Assembly: GCA_018907035.1 (NCBI GenBank)
Contig: JACCIC010000290.1
Location: 240,001 to 304,000 of the forward strand
DNA length: 64,000 nucleotides
Source: Sycobia sp. Sy_11
Lineage: Eukaryota; Arthropoda; Insecta; Hymenoptera; Epichrysomallidae
Reading direction: 5' to 3'
Every line of letters starts with the position of its first letter. Position 1 is the first letter of the stretch. Positions 33,201 through 45,664 of this stretch are shown here, piece by piece. A model generated the notes under the pieces. It was not told the origin of the DNA. It saw nothing but the letters and a program-made list of their open reading frames with translations, and ran no database searches. The translations under genes were made by a program, and so were the position numbers.

Positions 33201-36112
33201 GATAAGCCTGCATAAATACATATATGAGAGATAACAAGGTGTGCTTATACGAGATGAACCAATTTGAACAGCTATGAGACCATAGAAGAAATATCTAGGA
33301 AATATAAAACCATAATAACAATTTAAAACCAACAATAGTATAAATAAAATTCTTGTTAAACAAACAAGGTTCTTAAATAATTTAAAATTAAAACAGCAAA
33401 TTCTTTTCTTCTGTCAACGAAGGACATTAGAGATTGTTCAACTTGGTATTCGATCTACAGGTATTAATTAAATAATTAGCAGCTGATGAAATAATAAATA
33501 ATTTAAATAATAATTAATAATAAATAACAAAAATCAAGACATAACTACAAGGAAACTATTCGAGCATAAGCAAAACCAGATGACAGAAATAATAAAGCAT
33601 TATTTAAAACACAAACAACCTAAATAATTAATAATAATAAAAAATAAATAAATAAATAACATACAACTTGGAAAATGGACACGGCAATAAATTTCACATC
33701 TAAAATAGCCAATTATGAAGGCTAGCCAGGACATAAATTTATTTAATAATTAAAAAATAATAAACAATTCTTTTGCATAAGCAATCAACAAAAAAAAATT
33801 TTTTTTGAAATTTTCTCTGTTTTCATAAGGACTCAAGAAGCATTCTAAATTAAATTATTTCAACTTCAACCATGTTTTTCGAAATTTTTCTTAATTTTTT
33901 TCTCTTTCTGTCACTGCAGGGTACTGAAAACAATTACATTTTTTCTCTCAACCTCAACAAAAAAAAAATATATTTAATAACTTTTACAACTTTTCACCAC
34001 AATAGAAAAAAATATAATAAACTACATAATAAAAATAGTAATAACATTATTTATTAAACAAAAGAAAAAAGAAAGAAGATATTTACCAGAGATAACGATA
34101 ATTTTAGAATTCGGGTTAAAATCAGAATTATACAAGTAAATAAAAGTAAAGTAAAGTTTTATTGAAAAAGAATAAAAATTAAAAATACACTATTTTGCGC
34201 AGTAAGCTAGCAGTAGGCTACTGGCTGCAGCAGCCAGATTACAGCAACCAACATTGTGCTGTGCTCTATACCCTTTATTTATAATAATGCTATGATCCCC
34301 TTTTCCCCATATTGTTAATGAATTTAATAGCCTTATCGCGTCGTCCTTGCTTTTCCTTTTACACTTATACTGCATAGAGACAAGCTAATATTAAAGCGAC
34401 AAAATATATTTTATTCTATGTATGCCTAACCCATTATATTATTCACTATTACTTATATTTTTGACAAGTAGCTCAGCAAGAAATATTTAAGCTTACTCAA
34501 TGTCAAAGGTAGCGAGAGAAAGTAGCCAGTAATGACACCTGAAAACAATTACCGGTGTTTACCTTAGATCCCTGGAATTATTGCTGTGCTATTTCCCCAA
34601 GCACAAACAGTGTCCTGGCATAATAAATAATAGATATCATATCATGAATATAATTTATATCATATACATCTAACGTATGTATATGAAATGTTATAATAAT
34701 ATATCATATATAAATTTACATATTTCGTTCCCCAAATGTATTTTGTCCTTATATTTAAACATTTTACCAAGTTAGCATCGGCTCTTTTTAAACCAATATC
34801 GTTCAGACCCTTTGAGAAGACTAGCTCCCTCTGTAGCTGTTAGGAATAAATATATAAAATATATTACTTAATAGGCCCAATACCAGCTGTCTTTAAGTCA
34901 CGTATATACATAAGCAGCCATATCGTATCTCAGCACCAGTGCTGAGAATTGTTACAGACACCTCTTATATAGAAGGAGTAAATATTTTAACAATTTGAAA
35001 AGCATATCTGGTTGGAAATCACCACACCTTTGGTAAAAACAACTTTCCTGCTGATCAGGCAATAATTTAAAATTTTTCAGTTCTAGTTATTGATGAAATG
35101 TGCCTCTCGCACAAGGACAGAATGCACAATGCAAGTAACATACACCGACATCAATAAGTAAAAGTGGACTTGTAGTAAACAGGAGGACAATTTTTCCCCC
35201 TTTTCTTTTGTACTTTTTCGAAAAACAAGAACCAGCCGCCCTCAGCACATAGCAAGTGCATGAAACTACTGCACAGGTGAACAGTAGCAGACAGATTTTT
35301 AGAATTACTTTTATTACACAATCAGTTAAAATTTTGCAAATTTGTAAAGTGCATCAGATTCGAGACCATCTCAACATATAGGGAAACAATTTTTAAGGAT
35401 AAGCACTGAAAAATACAGAAATTGAAAAAAATAAGCCACACCTTTACTAAGCTAGTAGTGAGGAGATGGCATTTATAAATAAAACACAGAATTACATCAT
35501 GTAAACCAAGGAGGTTTAAGCACCAGGGTACGTGGAGCAGGTGAGATAGTGTATCTTAGGAAGCAAGCATAACCTATACACTTCAAGTGTATGACAGGTG
35601 CTGAAAAAATTGAAAGGAGCAAAAACACAGGAAAGAAGTGGAATTTTTCCATTCTAAAAAGTGCTCCTAGTTGATAATAATACGTATAATGGTGGAAATT
35701 ATTTTCAGGAGGATGAACAAATAATCTCAAATTTTCAGCTAAATACTGAAGTGCAAAAATATCCCACTAACGAGCCTGGTGCGAGGCTTTATAAAAGGTG
35801 CATACCAAAGGGTCGATAATCGTTTAAGACAACAGAAAACAAGAAAAGAGAATAACAGAAAGTGACTAATACAATAAGTTGTAAATTTTTAACAAATAAA
35901 ACGACTTACATCAATTTTAACAAAAAGGCTAATGCACACAAAAAAGACCCACTAATTATGATAAATAAATTGAAGTGAAAAAACAAAATAAAGAAGGCTA
36001 CGTATTTGCAATGAATGCCGCTGTGTATACGAGCACACAAGCGTCGCCGGATTTTTTGAATTTCGGGCGCAACCCGTGCTAAATGCCGACGTACTGATAA
36101 TCTTAGGGAGCG
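33201..36112. other. A-rich intergenic DNA, nothing recognised
   Basis: About 2.9 kb without dinucleotide arrays, terminal repeats or convincing open frames. The longest frames (for example 35497-35730 and 35906-36127, both minus) lack motifs. Confidence 0.55.
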
Positions 36113-37053
36113 GTGTTGCAAATGCAAAATTTATCGCAAATGGATTGGCTGAGTCGTATGAAAACGTTGCCAGCAATTCACACAATGGTCAAAGACCACT
36201 TAAGTATCGCTAGCCAAAAGCAGACTGAGTATTATAACAAAGGCCGAAGACAAGAGAATTTGTCATGCCTGCAAGCAAGGAGAAGCGTGGGGGTGAAGCC
36301 CAACGAACGTGAAAGCACCGTGTGTACAAGCACGTCTGGTTTCTACAATAATAACGCATATCGACGTCAACCTTATAGAAGAGCAGGCTCCGAAAGAACT
36401 AAAACAGGGGCAAAAGATCGTCGAGGAACCAAGAAGCCCGACAGCTACAAGGCCTGCCGACGAAGCCTCCTTCAAGCTAATCCTGATAGACATCGACGTA
36501 TATAAATAACGTAACTTGTGTAAATTGCAGCCCCCCACCCTTATCGAACAACCCGCTCAGCGCAAGTGCGACAACCCTCCCCCCCATTGACCCGCACCGC
36601 AGAGAACGACGACAACATAAAACTACCGAATCACAACATCAGGAGCAGAAATAGAAGAGTACTGTCCAGAAAGACGTAATACTATTACACCAGCAAGAGT
36701 AGGAGAACAGGTTCAGGAAGAAGAAAGAAAAGAAGAAGCGGTAAAGGAAGAAAACAGAATCTGATTGGATCTATAATCCGTTTTCTCAGAAAAACGAGGA
36801 TCTTGGGGAAAAGATCGCAGTGAACGAAAGTAATAGCGATAACTCCCATAAGACGAGGCCGCTAGAGGCGTCCCGTAGAAAGGTGATCGTACACCGAAAC
36901 CCGCGAGACGCAATACCATACACGTTCGCGAGGCAAATCAGATCTATCTCTCCCTTACCGTATCAACCAGGCCCAAAAATCCGTCAGTCCGCTCCTAAAA
37001 AACAGCTCGCATATAAGCTAGCTGCTCCAATTGTGTATGAGAGATACAGGTGA
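36113..37053 (+). pseudogene. Gypsy-like remnant: integrase C-terminus and downstream ORF block
   Basis: RMKTLPAIHTMVKDHLSIAS followed by YYNKGRR is the region just past the catalytic core in gypsy polyproteins. After about 550 bases of broken frames comes RPLEASRRKVIVHRNPRDAI and SPLPYQPGPKIR (36840-37000), which aligns with GPLEASPCKIIIHLSPQDAI and SSLPYHPGPRIQ at 40000-40130. So this is a second, more damaged copy of the family at 38041-41108. Confidence 0.6.
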
Positions 37054-37294
37054 AGATGACACGCCAAGTATTTACGCAAAGTGTGTCGGATAGGGAAGAG
37101 GTATGAGAAAGTAGCGAGGGCTCCACAGTTGCGCAAATCCTGCAAGAGGTAGCAGGCGCAACGAGAAATGCGCAGCTCGTTAGTATCCTCATGACAAGCG
37201 TAAACTTTTATATGTAAAAGTAAAACTGGGCCTAAAGAGCACATGGCGCCAGAACTATCAGCTCTTCTACCTGGAAGTGTACAAAACGAGAACC

Positions 37295-37600
37295 CGTTAC
37301 AAATGGACAATATAGACCCCCCCCCCCCCCAATATCGGTACGAATGACCAACACAATTTTTCTCAAGACAGTTACAAACGGCCACTATAGATTCCCCTCA
37401 ATACTATTACCAATGGCTAAAATAATTTTCCCCAATTACAAATGGATATTATACAAATATACGTTAGCGTAAATAGCGTCCGGTTTTTTAGCTATTCTAG
37501 CCGATAATCTTTGAGCCAATGGCAAATAAATAATATTGTTCTTCCCCCAAAGTAATTATAAATGGCTAATGTTGTTTCCCCTCAATGTCGCCCCCATGAG
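37295..37600 (+). repeat. Degenerate tandem repeat of about 50 bp with a 14-base C run
   Basis: At least four diverged units built on TTACAAATGG(C/A)(T/C)A...TTCCCCTCAAT. The C run (37317-37330) sits in the CCCC position of one unit. Confidence 0.55.
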
Positions 37601-37689
37601 ATTATCGTTAGCCCTACCGCGAAATCAGCCCAGTAGAGAGCGATGCCAATTGAAATCTTGTAAGGGATGACCGTCATACGTAGAATATT

Positions 37690-38040
37690 AGTACTACCAA
37701 GGCTTAGCGTCGGCGGGTGAGGACGCGTAAAAGTAAGTGAGCGAGCAATGGCTCAAGAAAGGAATAAAACTACTTGCCCGTCGCATCAATACTCTACCAG
37801 ACACAATCAGCCGGAACAGCCCTAATGATATACCTTGTTTCAGTAACATAACTCACCAAGAAAGAGAAGAAGACGAAAAGGCAGCAGGCCTACGTCACTT
37901 ACATTTCGAAGCACAAGAAGAAGCGTGCATTACATAACGAAGCGTTAGACTAGAAGATATTCTTACTTTTAGAGTAGGCTAAGAAACATTAGTATTAGGA
38001 TTAGGATAGGTAGAAACTTTAAGTTAACTTTTAGGCTATC
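37690..38040 (+). repeat. LTR-element segment with an inverted relative at about 55860-56225
   Basis: Shared landmarks in reverse complement: AGCGTCGGCGGG.GAGGACGCG, AATCAGCCGGAACAGCCCTA and ATGATATACCTTGTTTCAG. Identity is high for about 150 bases and then fades. The 66-codon open frame at 37737-37937 is not preserved in the inverted copy, so I do not call a gene. Confidence 0.6.
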
Positions 38041-39255
38041 GAGAAATTCAGGGGTTATCTGTTAGGCGAAGCTTTTACGATCGTGACCGAACATAGCAGC
38101 TTAAGGTGGCTGCACACCCTCAAAAATCTGGCAGGACGTCTGATACTTTGGGCCACGGCTTTACAGGCCTATAACTTGAATATCGTCCATAGGAAAGGCG
38201 CGCTCCATAAGGTACTAGACGCATTATCCCGACCACCGACCGAATCGGTGTCACACACCGCTTTTCTCACGCTGATAGAGAAAGACGGATGGTACAACCG
38301 CAACCTAAAACAGTTACTGCGCCAACCCAAAAGACTAGCAGATTGCAAAGTCGTAAACGGTCTGCTATACGAACATCGGGCAAACACAATGACCGAGACA
38401 CTTCGACAATAGGCACAGAGAATTGGACGTTAGTGATCTCATCGAAAGATAGAGAGAATAATGCATGAATCATTCATTATAACACTACAGCATCAGGACA
38501 TTTCGGAGTAGAAAAGACACTCCAGAGGTGAGACAAAATTACTATTGGCCAACAATGAGAGCAGACACGTATAAATTCGTGCGAAACTGTCCCGAATGCC
38601 AAATCCATAAAGTGTCGCACAGAGCACCCGCAGGATTGATGGAAAAAAGAGATATAGAAGGCCCATGGTCAACTGTTGGTACGGATATTATGGAACCGTT
38701 TCCCCCCAGCAAAGGCCAACATAAATATTTGCTAGTGATAGAGGATCTCTTTACGAAATATGTAGAGATAAGGCCGTTGCGAAAAGCCACAGGGCAAACG
38801 GTGATAAAAGCTCTTGAATAGCTAATTATTTTCAAGTGCGGTTGCCCAAAAATTTTACTCACCGACAACGGCACGGAGTTCGCAAATCAATTCGTAAAGG
38901 TGAAACTCGATGAGTTAGGTATTATCCATCAATTTGTTTCATCATACCACACACAGGCTAATCCCGTTGAAAGTGTGAATAGGACAATCAAGTCGATGAT
39001 TTTGATCTTCGTCCAAAATGATCATAAGGACTGGGACTTGCATCTGCAAGAATTAACGACATGGTAGGCCGCAGAAACCATGTACTGTCATCAGGATGAG
39101 ACCACTTTTCAGCCAAATTAGCGCCAAAATATATAACACTGTGCAGAGTAATACAAAAAATTTCATCCGTTATTTACGAATTAGAAGATTTGGCCAATAG
39201 GAAAAGGACAAAAGTTCGTGTATCTGATATGAAGAAGTTCCACTCCCCTATCGTT
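38041..39255 (+). pseudogene. Gypsy RNase H-integrase remnant
   Basis: RNase H end with TIVTEHSSLRWL and LDALSRPP, a stop at about 38410, then a new frame with the integrase: YYWPTMRADTYKFVRNCPEC, GTDIMEPFP (first catalytic Asp), TAG at about 38819, then LTDNGTEF (second Asp) and NPVESVNRTIKSM (catalytic Glu). More stops follow near 39066 and after. It ends KRTKVRVSDMKKFH, typical of a pol C-terminus. All three acidic residues remain despite the loss of frame. Confidence 0.75.
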
Positions 39256-39260
39256 CCAAA

Positions 39261-41108
39261 TTGTCCTTTAGATTCACGAGAAAGAAGATGTACAGAGGCA
39301 GAGGAAAAGGTCGCGGCCTACGCCGTGCGGACTCCATCGATCAGGTTCAGGGTCCTGAGGATGTTCTTCCTCCCAGGGGTGCGCCGTCCGTTCAAGGATG
39401 TGCACCAAAGGTGAGGATTCACCATTTACAATTAGATAATTCTGGGAACGTTCTTTCCCCCAGGGGTACACCGTCCGATCAAGGATGTGCATCAGAGGTG
39501 ATGATGCACCACCCGTAAATAGACATGCCCGAGGACGTTATTTCTCCTGGGAATGTATGGTCCACGCAAGGACGTACATCAGAGGTGAAGACACACCATC
39601 TAAATATGAGGGAAATGGTAGAGGTTCTACGCGAAGTGCAAGGAACGCAGATCGATTTGATCTCGTTCAGTCCGGATGTGACTCATGATCTAGGGATTGA
39701 CGAGGAACGACTACAGATAGATCGATCGACGAACAATACATCATTCGAGCCTACACTGTTGGACACAAGTATTTTGCTTACCGACCCAGAAGTCCCGGAC
39801 CAATCTCGCCCGAACTCTACCGAACCACGGACGTTTACGCAGCATAAAGAGTTAAGGCACCCATTGATGAAACATGATAAGGTTAGAAAGACGAAGGAAA
39901 CTGATATGATTTACAATTCATTCGCTGGATACTACGAAGATCTAGGGGATAAAATCACCGTGGACACCGACTCAGACAGCGACGCGTAGCGGAAAACAGG
40001 ACCGCTGGAAGCCTCTCCGTGTAAGATAATAATCCACTTGAGTCCCCAAGATGCGATATCGTATACGTCAGGGAGACAGATACCGTCTATCAGTTCTCTA
40101 CCCTATCATCCCGGACCGAGAATCCAGCTAAAGGAAGCAGTGAAAGAAAAGAAAAAAGCGCTGATCCGCCAAGATCCGATAATAATGTTTAGTACACCAA
40201 AGCACGGCGAAGTTCGCTTATATAGAAGAGACCTCTGCGCATTTATGCGATCCATGGTTACCCAAAAATCGGGTACATGAAAAACCCGCCTCAAATGCCC
40301 GGAAAAAGCGCAGGATAAACCTGCCAAGAAAGTCATCATCCCGTCCAAGTATGGAGACGACAAGAATTCCGGAGGAGGTGCAGTGTCCGAAATAAGCTCA
40401 GACAAGCCCCTAACAAGCCCAGTTGCTACGTCCCCCACGATCACGGATGATCACAGTTGAAGAAAAGTACCGGCAGACAATGGTTTTAAACTACCTCACA
40501 AGGTAACTGCAGTCACCTGTGCTGACGACATATCCGAGGAATTGGCGAAGGACACAAATACCGCCAAGTAACACAATAACATTCCAGCCTTAATGGATGT
40601 GGTTGTTGAACCCCCAAAAGATTTCGTAGCTCCCAAGAAACCCCACCCATCCCGATCCTCGACGCTTTTACAGGGGTAAGTCCGCATACCAGCTACGCGC
40701 AAAGGATGTTGGAATTGCAGTGAATCCGGTCACTGCTAAGCCGATTACCCACACTCGCGCAAAGGAAGATTCTGCTTCAGATGTGGCAATTCAGCGAAGG
40801 ACGTGTAATCCTGCACCAAGTGCAGAGACAGACCGACCCCTGCAGCTTCGTTTTGGAAGGGGGAGAGCGACAGCGGAGTGCAGTCGAAGAAAGTAAAGAC
40901 GACGCAACAGGAATCGTCAGAAGCGAAAGAAGAAGGAAGTGACGTACAGACGACGCAAGCGACGGTCATGCCTATAATAAAGAGAGGTACCACCGTAAAC
41001 CAGCAGTCAGTGGCTGAAACGTTACAGCAAGTAACCGTCGCACTAGGTCCCACCACCCAGCCAGTTATGGTATTTATGCCAGGAGCGTCGGTGTACTTCA
41101 ACAAGTAG
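39261..41108 (+). pseudogene. Zinc-knuckle ORF downstream of integrase, eight in-frame stops
   Basis: A single frame of about 615 codons with no frameshift but stops at 39516, 39987, 40278, 40458, 40569, 40677, 40737 and 40806; the final stop is 41106-41108. Content in order: three 29-residue repeats (39358-39620), an acidic end DTDSDSDA, a block KIIIHLSPQDAISYTSG, a proline-rich segment and two nucleocapsid-like knuckles (CWNCSESGHC...; FCFRCGNS...C..C) at about 40707-40830, then an acidic tail. It is Gag-like, yet lies after integrase, so it may be the gag of a neighbouring element whose LTRs are gone, or a third ORF. No start codon is certain. Confidence 0.6.
39358..39620 (+). repeat. 87-bp (29-codon) tandem repeat, three units
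   Basis: Matching points at 39364, 39451 and 39538 are exactly 87 bases apart. Unit hallmarks: VL(P/S)PRG, VQGC or DQGC, then HH near the end. The period is a multiple of 3, keeping the frame. Confidence 0.85.
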
Positions 41109-42100
41109 AAGTCATGTAAGTTCTTCCCCACATCGTAGTTAGGAAAAGCCATATTATAGCCATATTGGAGCCAGCCCAAAAGTTCCCCCTACTAACATTA
41201 CTGATGGAGCAGGTATAGATCGGAGGACGCAATCACGGTAATTAACCCGTGTTGAGAAAGAGCAAACAATGGCTCGTAAAAACGCTCGTAAAAACACAAC
41301 TTGTCTCGCTCTTAACTAATGGAGTACAAAACTCTGATACCTCCCATGCTTCTAGCGGAACATCAAAAAAGAGAAAAAGAAAGCTCAAAAAGACCGGCCA
41401 ACTACAAGCCGACGACAGAGCAAAGAAAACGAATAACAAATAAACGCACGCTAAGAACGACACCATTGCCATAAGTCAGCAACACAAAATATAGATCTGA
41501 GATACAAATATCAATAGAAATACCCTAGAGCATAATACAAATGGCAATAGAAGAATCCGAAAGCACGAGAAGAAGACGATGGGAAAGAAGAATGAAGAAT
41601 CTAAATCTAAGTGTAGAGATAGGAAATCTTGAATATATAGAAGGTTAAAAATAGATATAGATGAAGCAATAGAAGTAGGCGCAGACTAGGAAAAAGATTA
41701 GAATTAGGATTAGGAATAGGTACACATTTTAGTTGTAAGGAAAAATAGCTGTAAGTTCAGTATGCATTATTTTTATTATTATATTAAACCTTTCTTTTTA
41801 TTTCTTATGAAGATAGTTTATGGAGTTCTTTTATTAGGTTATAAGCTTGTATAATTGACATAGGTATCCTTATAATCATAAGATCGTAGTATTAGGTTAG
41901 ATATAGAAACGCGCAAATACATAAATTTTGTTTTTCTATACTTTCCATTAAGGTCACCACGTTGTAATCTGCGAATAGAGTAGGCAACAGACGTAAAATA
42001 AAAGACTCAAATCTGAACTGGCGATGTCACCATTGAATTCCGTACTTTCACCTCTTCTGGCACGAAAACTCAGTGACCTTTCACCCACGTAGATTTTGGG
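41109..42100. other. Unassigned DNA after the zinc-knuckle frame
   Basis: No gene called. A 64-codon lysine-rich frame (41249-41443) ends KKRKRKLKKTG and may be an extension of the element. Short ATTAGG-type hexamers at about 41690-41720 also occur near 37995-38015 and, inverted, near 55840-55920. Confidence 0.4.
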
Positions 42101-42439
42101 AGGTGGGAGTTTGTAACCGTCGTTTCCAACGATCGAGTACAGCGAGCAGTTCAATACATCGATATTGAATGCGCACTATGACGATGCGACGCGAATGAGA
42201 GTTTCTTCGTCGATCTTCCGAGCAGTAGAGACGACGTCTGCAACTACTCGTGCTATCCACCATCCTCGATGTACATGGGAAGATAACTGAAGGAGACGAA
42301 GGCCAGAGCCAGTCTGTGTTTCCGAGGTGCACACCCCGAGAGCTGCGGACGAGGGAATCCACAAGCCACAGTCACAGCTATAGACAGCGTGAAGACACGC
42401 CGCGTACAACGGAGTCGCTGTGCGGCCGAGCCCATCGCC

Positions 42440-43767
42440 ATCTTGGTGGTGCTAAAAGCACGTCACAACTGCCACGCAGTCGGCGTTTACTGCCGGCGCA
42501 CGGTCTATTCTATCTCCCCTTTGATGAGTATTGCAGAGTCCTACAACTGGCTCCAGGCCATTATAGGCAGCTCTAGCTTCTATTTTGGCTAGATCATCCG
42601 CCTCCAATTTTCCTTTGACCCCTTGATTTCCCGAGACCCACAGTAGCGTGACATTTACCTTCTCGTCCAACTTGAAAAGTTTTTCTAGTCCTTTTCAGAA
42701 CTAGAAAACAGTCTCTAACCTGCTTGGATTTTGTAGTGTAGGTATTTAGTGTTTTTAATGCACTCTTACTGTCTGATTAGATGCAAATACTGGTGGTCAG
42801 GGCCATCTCCGCTCCTCTCATTATTTCCATTAGCTCAGCTTGATAATGGTATTGTCCCATTTGTACGATTGTTCCCCTGCCATTACTTCTGCGGTATACG
42901 CCTACACCTGCACCTGTTTCATTTTTAGAGCCTTCGGTGAACCATAGTTCTCTAATGTTTGGGATGCCTGTTAAGCCAGATTTCTATTCTTCTTTGGATG
43001 GGATACTGACTCTATATTTCTTGTCGAAGAGGAAGCTTCTATTCGTGGCGTCCAGGTTCATTCGTAAAATCGCCTTTCTGTCTTGTTCCTTGGGGGAGCC
43101 CTAGTGACCCCTCCCTGCTAACTTGTCCGAGTAAGCTTTTGACTCCGTGAAGGGCTTTTGCAGCCGCACCTGCCAAGGTCAGTGCGAATGGTTCAATTTT
43201 GAGGAGCATATGTAACGTCGCGGTATTTGTAGACCTAATCGCGCCTGAGATAGTTCTCAATACCAAACTCCTCACTCTCTCGAGTATGCTAACAGCAGAG
43301 GACAAGGCTGTTCTCTCCCACCAGACCAGAGCACTATATGTTAGTCCGGATTTCAGAACAGCCTCATATATCCACTTCATCGTGTCTGGCCTGAGGCCCC
43401 ATGTCCTGCCTATGGCCCTACGAATCTGCCACAGGCAATTCGTCCGCCTGTCCGCTGTGTATTCCAGGTGATTTTTCCTCCATATCTTACTATCGATGAT
43501 AACATCTAGGTATTTCACTTGTTTCTTGCGGGTTAAGGGTTGTTCTCCTGGAGTCAAGTTGCTTCCTCTATTCCATTGGTATTATCTGGTGCAGGCAACG
43601 ACTTCAGTCTTCCTAGGTTTAACAATCAGACATGTCTGTCTGCACCATCTGTCCATCACATTAAGGGTGCCTTATATGATCCCCATAAGGAAGTCAAGAA
43701 AGGCTCCTCTGGCGAATACCATGATATTTTCGGCATAATCAACTGCCATACAATGCCATACATCAAC
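42440..43767 (-). pseudogene. LINE remnant: reverse transcriptase end and RNase H
   Basis: Starts within the RT core: the catalytic box reads YAEN instead of YADD (about 43740), followed by a stop, then QVKYLDVIIDSKI and LKSGLTYSALVWW (thumb region; the VWW form is common in LOA/Nimb-like elements). An RNase H domain follows: WFTEGS (the first catalytic Asp replaced by Glu), AELMEI, SDSKSALK and, near 42630, LLWVSGNQGVKGKLEAD. The 5' part is missing, and both active sites are altered. The clade assignment is tentative. Confidence 0.7.
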
Positions 43768-44010
43768 GCAAAAATTCGCTTGGATTACGCTTATACAACG
43801 CCAAATTGGCGGTAGAAATGTTCTTTCGAATCAATTTTTGGTCGACTGCTAGCAAACGCGGTACCCATCTTGCGCAGAGCTTTTCGATATACAATGTTGG
43901 TGCAAAATATTTTGTACACGTTCATATAACATCTTACAGATCTCAGCTATCTGACACACTTTTAATCAGCGGTCTTTCAGCACTATTTGATGGATTTTTT
44001 CGAAACTTAT
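43768..44010 (-). pseudogene. Mariner transposase fragment fused to the LINE remnant
   Basis: On the minus strand the sequence reads YIEKLCARWVPRLLAVDQKLIRKN and then KRNPSEFL, the WVPHL-type linker region of mariner transposases. It breaks off at about 43768, where the LINE begins. No ends or catalytic residues remain. Confidence 0.65.
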
Positions 44011-44021
44011 AAATCCACCCT

Positions 44022-44022
<1 letters not shown>

Positions 44023-44063
<41 letters not shown>

Positions 44064-44124
44064 AAATGCGTGTAGTAATTCTCTTCTCTATTTCGGTACT
44101 GAAAATCTATTTCTCTTTCTCTTT

Positions 44125-44186
<62 letters not shown>

Positions 44187-44193
44187 CCCTCTC

Positions 44194-44239
<46 letters not shown>

Positions 44240-44362
44240 CTTTACGCACACAGCAGACACACACATACGCGCGCGCGTGCGCACGCACACGTTACAATAC
44301 ATCCAAATGATTTCGAAATTTCAACATCAGAGTTTTAAATTAAAGAACCCTGCACGTATATA
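44023..44362 (+). repeat. Microsatellite composite: TA, block A, TC, TA, block B, TA
   Basis: TA array 44023-44060, block A 44061-44127, TC array about 44128-44178, TA array 44194-44236, block B 44237-44357 (GTTCTTTACGCACACA to TTAAAGAACCCTGCACG). Confidence 0.85.
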
Positions 44363-44363
44363 T

Positions 44364-45014
44364 TGTGACCGGCCAAACTACTGGTCCGTGGTAATAAAAC
44401 CGAATGTTCGCGCCTGGAAACGAAAATGCGCGAAGCGACCGAGCAATCGTCCTTATCGTCATCCAGGTTTTCGCACGGAAAACATACGGATAAAAACAGA
44501 TAGAAGGAAGGAAAGAAGCTTTCGAAAGAGAGAGAGCAAGAAGAAGAGGAATCCAGAGGACGTCCAGCACGCGAGAAACGGCACAAAGGATTTGGCGGCA
44601 AGTAGCCTCTTTAAGAATGCTTTAATATGTAAAGCGCCCGTTTCGGTAAGAGTGCGTGCCATTGTTGCACGGCTGCGTGCGAGCGTCCCATGCAAGATCT
44701 ACTAAGGTTCGCGTCGCCTTTGCCCCTCCCTGCCATGTCCATCCATATCCGCAGAAGCCGCTCCGTGGTGTTTGTCGTAGCGGCGCGAAAAGCTGACGAA
44801 TGTGACATCGCGAGATCGTGATTTAATAAGGTTCTTTCTATTATAATAAATGTTTGTAGTATGCGTGTTTATATTAATAAATGGTTGTTAGCTCTGAAGG
44901 AAAGCGGAGTTTGTCTTTCGTCATTCCTGCTTCCCATTCCCATGTTTTCCGGCTCCAGCACCGCCGATGCTATCAGAGAGCCCGAGGTAAGTAGCCCGTA
45001 GAATATGGGTTATA
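44364..45014 (+). repeat. Probable solo LTR inside a TA array
   Basis: Starts TGTGACCGGCC, ends GGGTTATA, and is flanked by TATAT on both sides. GC-rich, 651 bp, with AATAAATG near 44845-44880 and a consensus donor AGGTAAGTA near 44990. The ends are a mutated TGT...ACA pair at best, hence moderate confidence. Confidence 0.5.
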
Positions 45015-45179
45015 ATATATATATATATATATATAAATATATATAATTAATAATAATTAATTAATAATAATAATTAATAATTAATATAGAGATTAATTAT
45101 TAATACTATGTGTGTATGTATGTGTATTTGTGTGTTCTTTACGCACACAGGCACATATATACACGTAACAATAAGTCAA

Positions 45180-45355
45180 AATGAGTCATCTAGTGGCCAC
45201 TGTGAAAACCATTAACTTAATTTATTGATGAAAATAAATAGATTTTCAATAATAAAACCTAGCCTATGTCCTTCCCAAGATAATATCAAATCTATATGTC
45301 AAAATTCAGAGTAATCGGTTTCGTCCTTTTTTTGATTATCGTGTACAAACAAAAA
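45180..45355 (-). repeat. Dispersed repeat Z, copy 2
   Basis: Reverse complement of 17245-17460: AGTGGCCACT, CCTAGCCTATGTCCTTCCCAA, GATTATCGTGTACAAACA. Confidence 0.7.
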
Positions 45356-45414
45356 AACGCTTTATCGTTATACGAGTAAATTCGTAAATTCGTAAATTTT
45401 CGTAAATTAGTAGG

Positions 45415-45662
<248 letters not shown>

Positions 45663-45664
45663 AT

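Noticed and set aside
42081..42441. Several overlapping frames of 60-110 codons on both strands
   Set aside because: No motif, mutually overlapping, next to a truncated LINE; likely its tail or unrelated DNA.
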